DNA of 64,000 bases from Mytilisepta virgata. Its lineage: Eukaryota > Mollusca > Bivalvia > Mytilida > Mytilidae. Of the stretch, positions 21,685 through 33,079 are shown piece after piece. The notes under the pieces were generated by a model that did not search any database, was not told where the DNA came from, and saw nothing but the letters and a program-made list of their open reading frames with translations. The stretch covers positions 33,310,150 through 33,374,149 of the forward strand of contig CM051514.1 of NCBI GenBank assembly GCA_028015205.1, read 5' to 3'. A program made the translations under genes and the position numbers. Positions within the stretch are counted from its first letter, which is position 1. Each line of letters opens with the position of its first letter.

Positions 21685-24425
21685 TTGTGTAAATTTTGGT
21701 CAGCTGTTCGTAACTATAAGAAAAGTACAAACTCTAAAAATGACAATGAAACAATGTTCAACCATTTCGAGTCTATCCTTGGTGAAAATCCACCGGATTT
21801 ATGTGATGAAGTTTTAAATTTGATCAACAATACAGTTTTCGATGACATTCATATAAATGACTTGGAGAAATTATATTAACAATAAAGAAGTTAAAGTCTG
21901 GTAAAAGTGCTGGTAATGACGGTATTATAAGCGAAATGTTAAAGTCATGTCCTAATCTGTTAGCACCAGTTTTGAAAAAGTTATTTAACTATGTATTTAC
22001 TTCTGGGATATATCCAAATCATTGGACAGAGTGTTTAGTTATTGCAGTGCCTAAGTCTGGTGATTTGTCGAATCCGAATAACGTAAAGTAATCATTCTTT
22101 GCATAATACATCCCATGGGATCAAGCAAATACAATACAAATATCAAATACAAACAAAAGAACATTTGTACAAAAAATGGAACACCAAAAATAACATACAA
22201 GATACATCAAAAGTTCAGAAGACTCTTTGACCGGTGTGAACCTTATTTCAATCGGGATTTCATTTCCAATGATTGTTTCATAAAGGTGCATACAGCCGAT
22301 AAAAGGGTTATATTTGGGTTTAATATATAATTAAGCTTATCTGAGGATGACATATTTTGGAAATCAGGATTAATATTTATAATTGATTCAAATAATTTAC
22401 GACGCTGTCGTTCATTGTTTTTACAGTTTAAAAAGAAATGGGTTTCATCTTCCACTAAATTACATTTTTGACATATTCTCAGTTCTCGAGGTATTTTTTG
22501 TAACGACCCATTTCAATTTCCAAATTATGATCACTTATTCGAAATTTTGTAATAAGTTGTCTGTTTTTCATATGTGTCAAGATTAGATAATTTTCTATGC
22601 CAAAACCAGTCTTTAATTTACTATATAGGAAAAGCAACTATCGTCCTATTGTACTTATCAGTGTGTTGTCTAAATTATTCACTTCTATATTGACAAATCG
22701 TTTATTGTCGTGGGCAGAAGAAGAAGAGAAATTAATTAACAATCAGTTCGGTTTTAGACCCGGTCGATCTACGATAGACGCTATTTTTGTGCTACATGGA
22801 ATTATTTGCCATACACTTCAACATAAAGATAAATTATACAGTTCGTTCGTAGACTTTCGCAAAGCTTTTGATAAGCTGGTTAGACGAATTTTAATATACA
22901 AACTTCTAAAAAGTGGAATTAGCTCGAAATTTGTATCTATTGCAAAATCGGTTTACTCATCGATTAAAATGCGACTAAGGTCTGGTGATACTTTGTCCGA
23001 TTCATTTGACAATTTGATGGGAGTTAAGCAGGGTGAACCTTTATCCCCTTTGCTCTTCTTATTCTTTATAAATGACTTGATTGAGGATATAAATATGAAC
23101 AATCGTAATGATACAGTGAATATCAATAACGTTTTGAAATACCTTATTCTATTTGCGGATGACACTGTACTATTCGGGAAATCACCAGAAATTCTTCAGA
23201 ATCTGTTGGATAAACTTTTAATTTACTGCAATAAATGGAGTATTGAAGTGAACACCGACAAAACCAAAATTGTAGTCTTTCGAAATGGATGGCATCCGGT
23301 GAATTGTCAATTTTTCTATGACAATAAAGAACTTGAAATTGTAGACTTGTACGTGTATTTGGGAATGCTGCTACATTCAAATGGAAAGTTTCTACAAACA
23401 CAAAAACGATTGTCCCAACAAGGATCGAGAGCGTTATCTTCATTGTTGAATTCAATTAAAAGGACTATATTTGACTAAAAGGAAACAGGTCGAATTATTT
23501 GACAGTATGGTGTCATCTGTACTATGTTACGCTTCTGAGATATGGGGTTTTCATCGCGGCAATGATGTTCAGACAATTCATAATAGATTTTGCCGTTATG
23601 TTTTAAATGTAGGTAGATCTACACCAAATTGTTTTCTTTATGGGGAATTAGGTCATCTCCCTATGTATATAATAAGACAGTTAAGAATTGTAAAATATTG
23701 CTTTAATATTCTGAAAAAGAAACCACTTATTATATACGATGTTTATAATATGTTACTTGAAGATGCCAACGATGGTAAAGTAAATTGGGTTTCTAGAGTA
23801 CGTGATCTGCTTTTTGATATGGGTTTAAATTACATATGGTACCAACATTTTGATGTAAATTTTGTTATATCTATAGATACTGTTATAAATAGGATCAAGG
23901 ATAATTTTATTCAAAACTGGTTTGCATCCATAGAAAGATGTCAAAAGCTATTAATCTACAAGGATATCAAATTAGAATTTTGTTTTGAAGATTATCTAGA
24001 TGTTATAGCTATAACTCGTATTTCTTAACGAAATTAAGAAGTGGTACATTAAAGTTGAACTTAGAAACTGGGCGATATATTGACATTGATAGAGAAATGC
24101 GTTTGTGTAAATGCTGTAATATGAACTGTATTGAGAACGAGTATTATTTTTTTTTGGTTTGTCCTGCTTATAGACCAGTTCGTACAAACATTTTACCCAA
24201 AATTTATTGTTCTTGGCCTACCATTACAAAACTTAATGTTTTGTTGAAATCATGTTCTGTGCCACTCATTCGTAAATTATGTAATTTTATAAAGTCAGCT
24301 TGGTCAATTGGATCACATATTGTTACTTAATTTTATATTGGTCTCTACAATTTGTCATTATGTCATATTATCAATATTTTGTGTTGCTATAGCATAATTA
24401 ATGCTTTTTTTGCAATAAAGTATTC
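21685..24425 (+). pseudogene. LINE (non-LTR retrotransposon) reverse transcriptase, 5'-truncated and broken
   Basis: The fragment begins in the linker before the RT domain (about 21687-22095: KFWSAVRNYK and a SGKSAGNDGI word typical of RT block 1-2). It is then interrupted by another LINE fragment (about 22096-22626) and resumes at about 22627 with SNYRPIVLISVLSKL. RT blocks follow: QFGFRPGRSTIDAI, FVDFRKAFDKL, GVKQGEPLSPLLF and the catalytic FADDTVLF at about 23152-23175, then thumb words YLGMLLHSNGKF. A frameshift near 23470 and a stop at 24028 break the C-terminal half, which ends with a CKCCNMNCIE...C zinc-knuckle-like segment. The 3' end carries AATAAAG and an (ATTC)n tail at 24415-24437. 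No endonuclease domain remains. Clade not assigned. Confidence 0.85.
22096..22626 (-). pseudogene. 3' fragment of a second LINE, inserted in reverse into the first
   Basis: Read on the minus strand it encodes a LINE C-terminus: RQLITKFRISDHNLEIEMGR, a CQKCNLVEDETHFFLNC zinc knuckle (C..C, H, C) and a tail to about 22243. About 150 bases of 3' UTR follow. It lies exactly between NPNNV and SNYRP of the host LINE frame, so it is an insertion. One frameshift separates the first segment from the zinc knuckle. Confidence 0.75.
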
Positions 24426-24756
24426 ATTCATTCAATCGCAAAATTAAATGCCCTAAAGGAAATGGACATATAGTTATAAAATTTACATGAAAAAGCATGA
24501 ACAGTAATATATTCATTTGATTCCATATATTATTATTAAATATCTTTGCCATTAAAATAAATATTAGTAGATGAAGATTAATTGTAGTAATGCAAATTGA
24601 ATTCATTATACATGCTGTTATAAAGAATCTAGATAGAAAATGTGCAGTATCAATATTGATTCATTCAGTGTTCCATATAAAGTGTCTATGCTACAAGTTC
24701 TTTCACAAAAGAACAATAACATTTTTTCACCGTTTCACTACCATTTCTTCTCTTTT
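24426..24756. other. AT-rich spacer between LINE and family-E copy E2
   Basis: Nothing recognisable apart from the LINE tail at the left edge. Confidence 0.4.
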
Positions 24757-26082
24757 AGCTCACCTGACCCAAAAGGGTCAAGTGAGCTATTCTCATCACT
24801 TGGCGCCCGTCGTCGTTCGTTAACTTTTACAAAAATCTTCTCCTCTGAAACTACAGGGACAAATCTAACCAAACTTGGCCAAAAGCATCATTAGGGTATC
24901 TAGTTTAAAAAATGTGTTCGATGACCCCGCCTGCCAAGCAACATGGCCGACAGGGCTAAAAATAGAACATACGGGTAAACTGCAGTGCTTGTCTTATATC
25001 TTATAGAGCAAAACTGACATCGGGTAAAAATGTTCATCAGAACAAGATCTACCTGCCATGAAATTTTCTGCGAATCGGTCAATCCTTTGTTGGGTTATTG
25101 CCCCTGAATTGTTAATTTTGCTGTTTTAGGTTATTATCTTGAATATTATTATAGATATAAGACAAACTGTAACCAGCAAAAATGTTCAACAAAGTAAGCT
25201 CTACAAATAAGTCAACATGACCAAAATCATAGATTGACCCCGTATAGGAGTGTTTTCCCTTTAAAGACTGCATTTGACGTAAACTTTTCTTTAAAGATCT
25301 TCTCCTCTGAAACCCCTGGGCCAATTGAGACTAAACTTTGTTGGAATGGTCCTTGGGTGACCCCCTTCCAATTTTATGGCCGGCATCCCCTACTTCCAAC
25401 CGACATGGCTGCTGTTACTAAATATAGAAAAAAGGGGGATGAATTTAAAAAATCTTCTTTTATGCAACTACTGAGACAATTGGAACCAAACTTGGCAGTA
25501 ATGGTCCTTAGGAGATTCTTTTTGAGAAATATGTCCGATGACCCGGACTGTTAATCAAGATGGCCGCCTTAGCCGAACTTAGTTTAACATAGGACCCTAT
25601 AGGAATATTCATTTAGAAATCTTCTTGTCTGAAACCACTTGAAGCAATTGAATCCAGACTTCACAGCAATGGTCCTTAGGAGGTCCTTTTTCAGAAAGGT
25701 GTAAGATTTCGTGGAATTCAAATCAAAATGGCCGCCACAGCCGAACTTAGTTTAACATAGGACCTTATGGGAAATCCACTCAAACATCTTCTTGTCTGAA
25801 ACCACTAAGCCAGTTAGAACTAGACTTGGTAGTAATGGTCCTTAGATGGTCCTCTTTCAGAATTGTGTCTGATGACCCAGGTGTCAACCAAGATGGCCGC
25901 TACAGCCTAACTTAGTTTAATATATAGGGCCCTGTGGGAAAATGCATTGAAAAATCACTTGACCAATTAGAACAAGACTTGGCAGCAATGGTCCTTAGGA
26001 GGTCCTCTTTCAGATATATGTCTGATTTCGTGGACTGTGAAACAAGATGGCGGCTACAGCCGAACTTACTTTAACATGGGAC
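24757..26082 (+). mobile_element. Family-E repeat copy E2, left part
   Basis: Starts TTTTAGCTCACCTGACCC; the start AGCTCACC...GGTCAAGTGAGCT forms a 5' hairpin. Then come CATCACTTGGCGCCCGTCG and GTTAACTTTTAC, and modules of about 165 bp like those of E1. The copy stops after TTTAACATGGGAC at 26082, exactly where the Ngaro-like element starts. It resumes at 33958. Open frames at 25112-25554 are module shadows. Confidence 0.85.
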
Positions 26083-26226
26083 ATAAAATTCATTTCGTTG
26101 TATAGCTTCTGAATATTCATGAATTCATACGTGAGCATATCATGTAATTTTCCTTACATTTAAAACCCGTGCGTTCTGTTTTTAAATTTATCAACTCTCG
26201 CTATAGCCTTGGTAGTACAAGTATAT
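26083..26226 (+). repeat. Ngaro-like split direct repeat, copy A1
   Basis: ATAAAATTCATTTCGTTGTA, then AGCTTCTGAATATTCAT ... CGCTATAGCCTTGGTAGTAC, ending GTATATT. It is a close match to A2 (33581-33709). A1 carries a short extra stretch around GAATTCATACGTGAG. Confidence 0.9.
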
Positions 26227-26227
26227 T

Positions 26228-26512
26228 ATGTCGCGCGAGGATTCGTCTCCAACTGAACAAATTGAAGAAGTTCAACTTCTGAAAGATAACGACAATGATA
26301 TGACAACATGCAACGCCAATTCAACGACGGTCTCTGTTTTTACTGCAAACGTCCAGGACACATTGCCAGACTTTGTCCATACAAACAACGCAGTTCTTCA
26401 AAGCCAGCCGGTAGCGCCAGCTCCCACGGACAATCTAGTTGAACAAGTTAGTATGATATTAGTTCTTGTAATTACGAGTATGCTTCAGAAAAACCTACAG
26501 TTAAGTAAAGTC
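26228..26512 (+). pseudogene. Gag-like first ORF of the Ngaro-like element, truncated by insertion
   Basis: The ATG lies immediately after A1. About 90 residues, Ser/Thr/Asn/Asp-rich, without a recognisable domain (begins MSREDSSPTEQIEEVQLL). The frame continues into the Penelope-like fragment from about 26508 and the rest is lost. Assignment as the gag-like ORF rests on position only. Confidence 0.5.
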
Positions 26513-27120
26513 AAGAAATACCAAAGGGATATTCGAAGGAGAGAAAAATCGTAACAACCGACAAATTCCAGAGAACAACGAAGACTAGACCAAAACAACA
26601 CATGCACTACAATTAAAAACTAAAAACATATGAACAACATGGACCCCACCAAAAAACCGGGGGTAGACTCAGGTGCTCCGGAAGAGTAAGCAGTCTCTGC
26701 TTCCTGCAGGACACCCGCCATGCTATCCATGTCAAATCTGATATGCGGAATGGATAATATCAATGGAACAGGTCCATTTTCATTTTGGAAACGGTTTTTT
26801 CATACCTGTCAACCAAGTCATGATGACGCCCATAAAACTTTAATAAGGATTACTTCAGCTTAGGAGCAACGTACCCCTGTCTGAGCAACTTTTCTGTCAG
26901 AAGCCGGGCACTGTCCAGGAAGTCAATGTATATGTCACAAGCTCTGGAATAACGTATGAGTTGTGAAATATATACTCCATACGCCGGCGCTTCCGAAATA
27001 TTGCCGCTCAAAAAATGGGAAGTTGACGATTGGAAAGTCAAAGTCGTCCCGTTTGTCGTAAAGTTTTGTATTCAACCTTCATCTGCTGTCAATTTCGAGG
27101 TGAAGGTCAAGATAAGATGC
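26508..27120 (-). pseudogene. Penelope-like element 3' fragment (RT C-terminus) inserted into the Ngaro-like element
   Basis: Minus-strand reading gives SYLDLHLEID, then FPIVNF-type words, APAYGVYISQLIRYSRACD and FLDSARLLTEKLLRQGYVA. An FYGRHHDLVDRY-type segment and about 350 bases of 3' UTR follow. The same RT family occurs at 60890-62110, and the same 3' UTR (26513-26660) occurs inverted at 54112-54262. The right junction at about 27120 restores the Ngaro frame. Frameshifts and stops present. Confidence 0.75.
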
Positions 27121-28850
27121 TGTTAAAAATAGATTAAAAAATAATGTCGAATTTTGGATAAATACATTGAATCCATCAGAGCTTGTTTTAAGTACATTTA
27201 AGTACGGGTATGTCATTCCTTTTGTTGAAGACCCGCCTTCAGTTCATTTAAAAAATAACAAGTCAGCTTATGATAATTCAAATTTCGTATTAAAAGCTAT
27301 TTCTGAATTAGAAACTAACGGATGTATCACTGAAGTTTTTCAGAAGCCATATGTTATTAATCCTTTAACAGTTTCTGTAAATGATTCGAAAAAAATGTAG
27401 ATCAGTTTTAAATCTCAGACACGTAAATAAATATGTACAAAAACAAAAAATAAAATTTGAAGGCGTAAAAGAGGCTGTTTTGCCATTTGGCCTTTCTCCA
27501 GCGGGTCATATTTTTACCAAAGTCGTTAGGACACTTGTAAAATTCTGGAGATCAAAAAGTTTCCCTATTGTTGTTTATTTAGATGATTGCTTGGCTTGTG
27601 ATACTTTAGAGCGGTGCACTCGAATGTCAAGTTTCATTTTGCAGTCTTTATTAGATTCAGGGTTTTTACCAAATATGGAAAAATCAATCTTTACTCCAAC
27701 ACAAAAACTAGATTGGTTAGGTTTCACTTGGAATTTAGATTTGGGTGTAATAAAAGTACCTAGAACAAAAATTCTAAAAATACAGATGTCCATTGAAAAG
27801 ATTATGTCTGATCAGCGTTCTACGGCTAGGATTTTAGCTTCTATTTTGGGTAAAATAATTTCTCTGATTCCTGCTTTCGGAAACATTTGCCAGTTAATGA
27901 CACGGCAATTATGTATAACCGTTTGTCAAAGAGATAGCTGAGATTCTTATTTCAATGTTCCCATGTCAGTTAAAACAGAGTTAACATTTTGGTTAAACAA
28001 TTGCAACTTATTACCAAATGTAGTTGTGTGTCCTATACAAAAAACACCAGAACGAATTATTTTTACAGATGCAAGTTCTCACGCTGGTGCAGGTTTTATT
28101 GTAGGTAATATTTTACAAATTGCTCATAGCATCTTTACTGAACAAGAGAGATGCTTGAGCTCCACTTGAAGGGAGTTAAAAGCAGTAAATTTGTTTTAGA
28201 AAGTATGCATACACAATTAGCTGGAAAGCTAGTTAAAGTATATACAGACAATCAAAATGCCATCCATATTTATCAGGTAGGAAGTATGAAACCAGATTTA
28301 CACAATCTTGCTATGGATATTTATAAAATTTGCATTATTAATAGTATTATTATCGAATAAGAATGGATCCCTAGACGTGAAAATGAACAAGCAGATTTGT
28401 TAAGTCGAATATTTGATTTTGATGATTGGTCAGTTGCCGATACCATTTTTCAAATGTTTAATAAACGGTGGGGTCAAATTACTTTTGATCGATTTGCTGA
28501 TAATAAAAATCATAAAGTTGAGAAATTTAACTCCAGATTTTGGGTACCAGGTACTACTGGAGTAGATGCTTTTGCGTTTGACTGGGCCGGTGAGAATAAT
28601 TGGATTGTACCGCCAGTCGGATTAGTATGTAGAGTTCTGAATCATATGTTTAACTGCAGAGCAAAGGGAGTAATAGTTATACCTATATGGAAATCAGCTT
28701 TATTTTGGCCTATGCTATGGAATGATTCTGAACAAACATTTTATAATTTTCTGAAAGACATGGTTGAATTTCATTGCCCCAAACAATTTTTTAATCCAGG
28801 TTCAGATAAGGACAGTGTATTTGCCCATTCTCCTTTTATCAGTAATGTTA
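27121..28850 (+). pseudogene. Ngaro-like reverse transcriptase / RNase H (and following domain), broken
   Basis: RT region from 27121: GYVIPFVEDPPS and CRSVLNLRHVNKYVQKQK, then a jump from FEGVKEA to VLPFGLSPAGHIFTKVV. The roughly 50 residues that normally hold the first catalytic Asp are missing. The YLDD box is VVYLDDCLACD at about 27571-27603, followed by LDWLGFTWN. RNase H has IIFTDASSHAGAGF (about 28058), RELKAVKFVLES after a frameshift near 28165, VYTDNQNA (about 28240) and IPRRENEQADLLSR (about 28368-28410). A domain DRFADNKNHKVEKFNS...GVDAFAFDW...ENNWIVPP follows; in DIRS-type elements this region is described as methyltransferase-like. Stops at 27939 and 28358. Family E copy E3 cuts it at about 28851. 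Confidence 0.85.
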
Positions 28851-28852
28851 TT

Positions 28853-30084
28853 AGCTCACCTAGCCTAAAAGGCCATGTGAGCTTTTCTCATCACTTTGCG
28901 TCCGTCGTCGTCGTCTGTCGTCGTCTGTCGTCATCGTTAACAATTTTTCAAAAATCTTCTCCTCTGAAACTACTGAATGGATTTAGATAAAACTTAGCAT
29001 GATTGTTCCTTAGGGTATCCTGCACAAAGTTTATGCTTCGATTTGTGATCCGTCGAAAAACATGGCCACTGTTACTAAAAATAGAACATAGGGGTCAAAC
29101 AACAGTTTTTCGCAAATATCTCAAAAATCATTAGGTTACGGCAAATTATGGCAGGTTGAAAGTGTTCAGCATGATGAGAGCTACCCGTGTGCTGATTTGT
29201 GCTGATTTTCGTGAAAATCTGTCAACTGATGTTAGAGTTATTGCCCTTTTTTGACATTTTTGGCTTTTTTTATGTTATTATTTCAAAAATCTTCTTCTCT
29301 GAAACTACTATTCAAAATCAAATGAAACTTGGTAAGATTGTTCCTTAGGGTATCCTGCAAAAAGTTAATGCTTGGATATTTGATTGGTCGAAAAACATGT
29401 CCGCCCTTACTAAAAATAGAACATAGGGGTCAAAATGGTGTTTTTTGCTATTTTTTCCTGAATTATAGAAAGAAAATGAAGATGAAAGCTACTTTCAAGG
29501 TAAACATGGTATCCCGAGTTGATTAGTGATGATGAAAGTTTGTTTTGGACGGCCATTTTTAAAATGGCTGCCATTTTCCCGCCATTTTTTTACACTTGCT
29601 CGGATTTCAACAATATTTGGTTTTTAAAGTAAACATGGTATCCTTAGTGAATGGTGATGATGAGAATATTGTATAACAATGATTAAACTTCATATAATAT
29701 GTGAGCTTTTAATTGCCATCACTTGGTGTCCGTCATCATCGTAGTTAACAAATTTTTAAACATCTTCTCCTCTGAAACTACTAGGGGGATTTGGATGAAA
29801 CTTAGCATGATTGTTCCTGCAATATTTCCTTTTCAAGTACATGTAATTGAAACTGTGATACTTCAGAAAAAGAGAGTTCACTTTTTAGATGCCAAAGATG
29901 TAAGGTCACATAATTAACCAGTACAAACTTTCCAGAGGTTCTTGAAAGGCTTTTAAAGGTATTTTCAGCATTTTACATGACCTTTAATACTCAGTTTAAT
30001 TTACAACAAACATTAATATATTAATTTAGTCTATAGTGCATTGTTTGCCAGGTGAGCGATTCAGGCTCTTGAGAGCCTCTTGTT
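28853..30084 (+). mobile_element. Family-E repeat copy E3, nested in the Ngaro-like element
   Basis: Left end TTAGCTCACCTAGCCTAAAA-GGCCATGTGAGCTT (5' hairpin), then CATCACTTTGCGTCCGTCGT; right end CCAGGTGAGCGATTCAGGCT-CTTGAGAGCCTCTTGTT. The interior has two modules (ATCTTCTCCTCTGAAACTAC, ATAGAACATAGGGGTCAAAC) but not the GGGCCCTAT type, so it is a subfamily different from E1/E2. It is closest to the start of E4 (34804), with which it shares long stretches. Not coding. Confidence 0.85.
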
Positions 30085-30289
30085 GTATTGAAAATCGATT
30101 GTCGTTTATAATTTTACCTAGGTCAAATTCCACGCTATGGTTCATTGATTTTAATTGTCATGGTTAAAATTTTGTATTCGAGTACACCCACAATGAATAC
30201 ACACAATACACACACATCATCATGATCATGATATTCCATGTTTAATATAGTTTGTCTTACTGTAGTGGTCACTGCAATTTGTGAGTATA

Positions 30290-30650
30290 TTTAGATTTAT
30301 TGCATCTTATGAATATATATAAGTAAAATGCACCTTGTGCTAATATTGAAGTTAAATGCACCTTATGTGGATTTTAAAAAATTATGCACCTTGTGCGGGT
30401 TTTAAAGTTTAATGCACCTTGTGCATATATGTTAAACTTATGCACCTTGTGCAGCTATTTTAAGTTTTATGCATCTTGTACGGATAATTTAGGTTTTATG
30501 CACATTGTGTGGATAATTTAAGTTTTGTGCACCTTGTGCGGATATTCAACTTGAAGTTTAACGCACCATGTGCGGATATTTTGGAAATGCATCTTTAGCA
30601 GATATATTCGGGAACATGTAAAAATACACCATATACGGATATTTTATAGA
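30290..30650 (+). repeat. Degenerate minisatellite, about 30-bp unit around TGCACCTTGTGC
   Basis: About ten units of the form TTTAAGTTTTATGCACCTTG-TGCGGATATT. The conserved core TGCACCTTGTGC is itself near-palindromic (GCAC..GTGC). It lies inside the Ngaro-like element between RNase H and recombinase regions. Confidence 0.8.
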
Positions 30651-31474
30651 ATACATTTTGTTGCAGATAGTATAGAAGTGATGCTTAATAGGTCTTAGGT
30701 TTATTTTACATATTAAACATTACATTGTTGTTGTGGACGAAAAAGTATTTTAGTAGTTAGTGGTAAGATTACTGTTTTTGTTTGCATTGTTTTATTTATT
30801 TGTTACATTTTTACAGATCCGCACTACATGGGATGACATTTCAGAATTGTCTCCTTCAAATCAACAGTTTGCAGATTGTGAAAACCATATTCGGAAAATT
30901 GTAAGAAGCAGTAAAGCTTTATCTACCAATCGAAAGTATGATGTGTATTTTAAAACATTCAAGGAATGGTGTGCACAAAATTCAATTAATTATTCGCCTG
31001 CCAGTGTTGCGTCTGTGGCAGTTTATCTAAGTGGTCTTGTGCAAAAATCAGTATCTGAATCAGTGTTATTAGCTCATTTTTATAGTATAAAATGGTTTCA
31101 TGATTTCAGTTTATTGGAAAATCCGTGTGATAGCAAATTAATTCTCATGATGATTGAAGGATCTAAGCGTATTCTCGGGAAACCAGTGACGAAAAAGAAC
31201 CAATTACCGCTATTCATTTGGAAAAGGTTGTTCGAAAATTTGGCGCGGACCGGAAACATTTACCAAACGTTAGAATATGTACTACGATGTTAGTTGCTTT
31301 TGCTGGTTTTCTACGTTACAATGAACTTTCGAATTTTAGAATGTATAACATTCATTTTTTTTATTCTGATATTTCTTTAAATATTGAAGGGGAGAAAACT
31401 GATCCTTACAGAAGAGGTAATAATGTTATTATTGGAAAAACTGGTTGTCCCACTTGTCCAGTTACATGGCTTTT

Positions 31475-32231
31475 TATGGCTAGCCGTTCTCGTCAAAACT
31501 ATGTTTAAAACATTTTTCGAAAATTTTACACACTGAGAATTAAAAAAAAAAACACACTGAGATTGAAAAACCTAAAAATACACACTGTGAATAAGAAATT
31601 ACTGAGATTTTGCGCATTTTTTATGCGCACATATCTAATTAGCATACGTAATCTTAATCTACATGTATTACAAGCTTAAAACAACTAGGGAACAGAACTC
31701 GTTAGACCTTCACTCTTGACGCCAAATGTTTTATAAAATACATTAGAAATACAACGTAAAAGATCAAAAAACAAGAAAAATACCCACTTTCTCTCTTTAC
31801 AAAAAAAAACGATGTTAAGTCTTGAATTTTTTTATGAATGTTGGTTGAAGGAACCGCATTTCATTATAATGACAAGAGTTCTAGAGACCAAGATATTAAT
31901 CTATTGAATTATTCATCTCATGAATATTCATTAGTAATTTGCATATTAATCTCAATGTGTATTTTGGAAATCTCAGTGTGTAATTAACAATTCTCAGTGT
32001 GTGTTTTCCAATTTATTTCATCTCAATGTGTCTTTTTAAAATCTCTGTGTGTAATTTTAATTTGTCAATGTGTGTTTTTTCATTTTTTTTAATCTCAGTG
32101 TGTAATTTTAAAATCTCAGTGTGTAATTTCGATTTCTCATGCAGTGTGTTATTTTAGGTTTTTAAATCTCAGTGTGTAATTTTTTCGAAAAAAGGGTTTA
32201 AACATAGTTTTGACGAGAACGGCTTGCCATA
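31475..32231. mobile_element. TIR element with 6-bp target duplication GCTTTT and internal CACACTGAGA repeats
   Basis: Flanked by GCTTTT at 31469-31474 and 32232-32237. Ends are inverted: left TATGGCTAGCCGTTCTCGTC-AAAACTATGTTTAAA, right the complement with one change (TATGGCAAGCC...), about 35 bp. The inner parts carry repeats of ACACACTGAGA-type words on the left and their complement (TCTCAGTGTGT) on the right, so most of the 757-bp element can fold on itself. Non-coding. Superfamily not assigned. Confidence 0.85.
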
Positions 32232-32270
32232 GCTTTTGACTTATATTAAGTTAGCAGAGTTAAAATTCAG

Positions 32271-33079
32271 CCCGGGGGGTTACTGACTATCCTTTCGGGT
32301 ATAACTGTGCCGACATCACTTGCCAAATCATACCCTGTTCTAACCAGAAAACATTGAAAAACATACCCTGTTCTAAACAGACATATTGAAAAACATACCG
32401 TGATCTAGACATGCTCAGAAAATGTCAATCTAATTAAAAACCGATCTCTCATCGCTCCCGTTTTCTGATATGTCGCGTGGGAGATCTAACGAAACCCGCT
32501 TTGAGGTTACATGTGAGTGACCTCGTAGGTGTGTCCTGTTCGACAATTTAATTGCGGCTTAGGCGATCCTGTAAGTTGATCGTGTGCTAAAGGGATGTAA
32601 CTCATTTTATTAACGAAGAAATCGTCAGGCCCCAGAATTCATAAACTTTTTTGATTGGCTTATTGATAGGAAGTCAACTCATTTGCATGTCATTATAAAT
32701 TCATAAGTTCCAGTTCACTCACATGTGACCTCAAAGGGGATTTCGTTAGATCTCCCACGCGACATATCAGAAAACGGGAGCGATGAGAGATCGGTTTTTA
32801 ATTAGATTGAGAAAATGTATACCTCGTATAAAATAGATGCTGTTCTAGATCCGGGTTCTAGACTGTATCTTAAACAGTTAAATAAGCCATCCTGTTCTAG
32901 AAAAATACTTTGTTTAAAAAAAAGACCCTGTTCTCACCAGCAGGGCATGAAAAAGCGACCCTGTTCTAACCAGCAGGACATGAAAAAGGGACCCTGTTCC
33001 AACCAGCAGGGCATGAAAAAGCGACCCTGTTTTGCGGCACACTCGTACCACTAAACATATAGGAAGTAACACCCCCGGG
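32271..33079. mobile_element. hAT-like MITE with 8-bp target duplication AAATTCAG
   Basis: Direct repeats AAATTCAG lie at 32263-32270 and 33080-33087. Ends are CCCGGGGGGTTACT on the left, and CCCGGGGGTGTTACTTCC when the right end is read in complement. The 8-bp TSD and short TIRs fit hAT. The interior has repeated ACCCTGTTCTAACCAG-type words (left at about 32334; right units of about 36 bp at 32929-33030). It is itself interrupted by a second MITE at 32426-32809. Confidence 0.85.
32426..32809. mobile_element. Mutator-like MITE with 9-bp target duplication AGAAAATGT, nested in the hAT-like MITE
   Basis: Direct repeats AGAAAATGT at 32417-32425 and 32810-32818. The 384-bp element has terminal inverted repeats of about 96 bp with about four differences, starting CAATCTAATTAAAAACCGAT at both ends. 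A 9-bp TSD with long TIRs is the hallmark of Mutator-like elements. No transposase is encoded. Confidence 0.88.
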
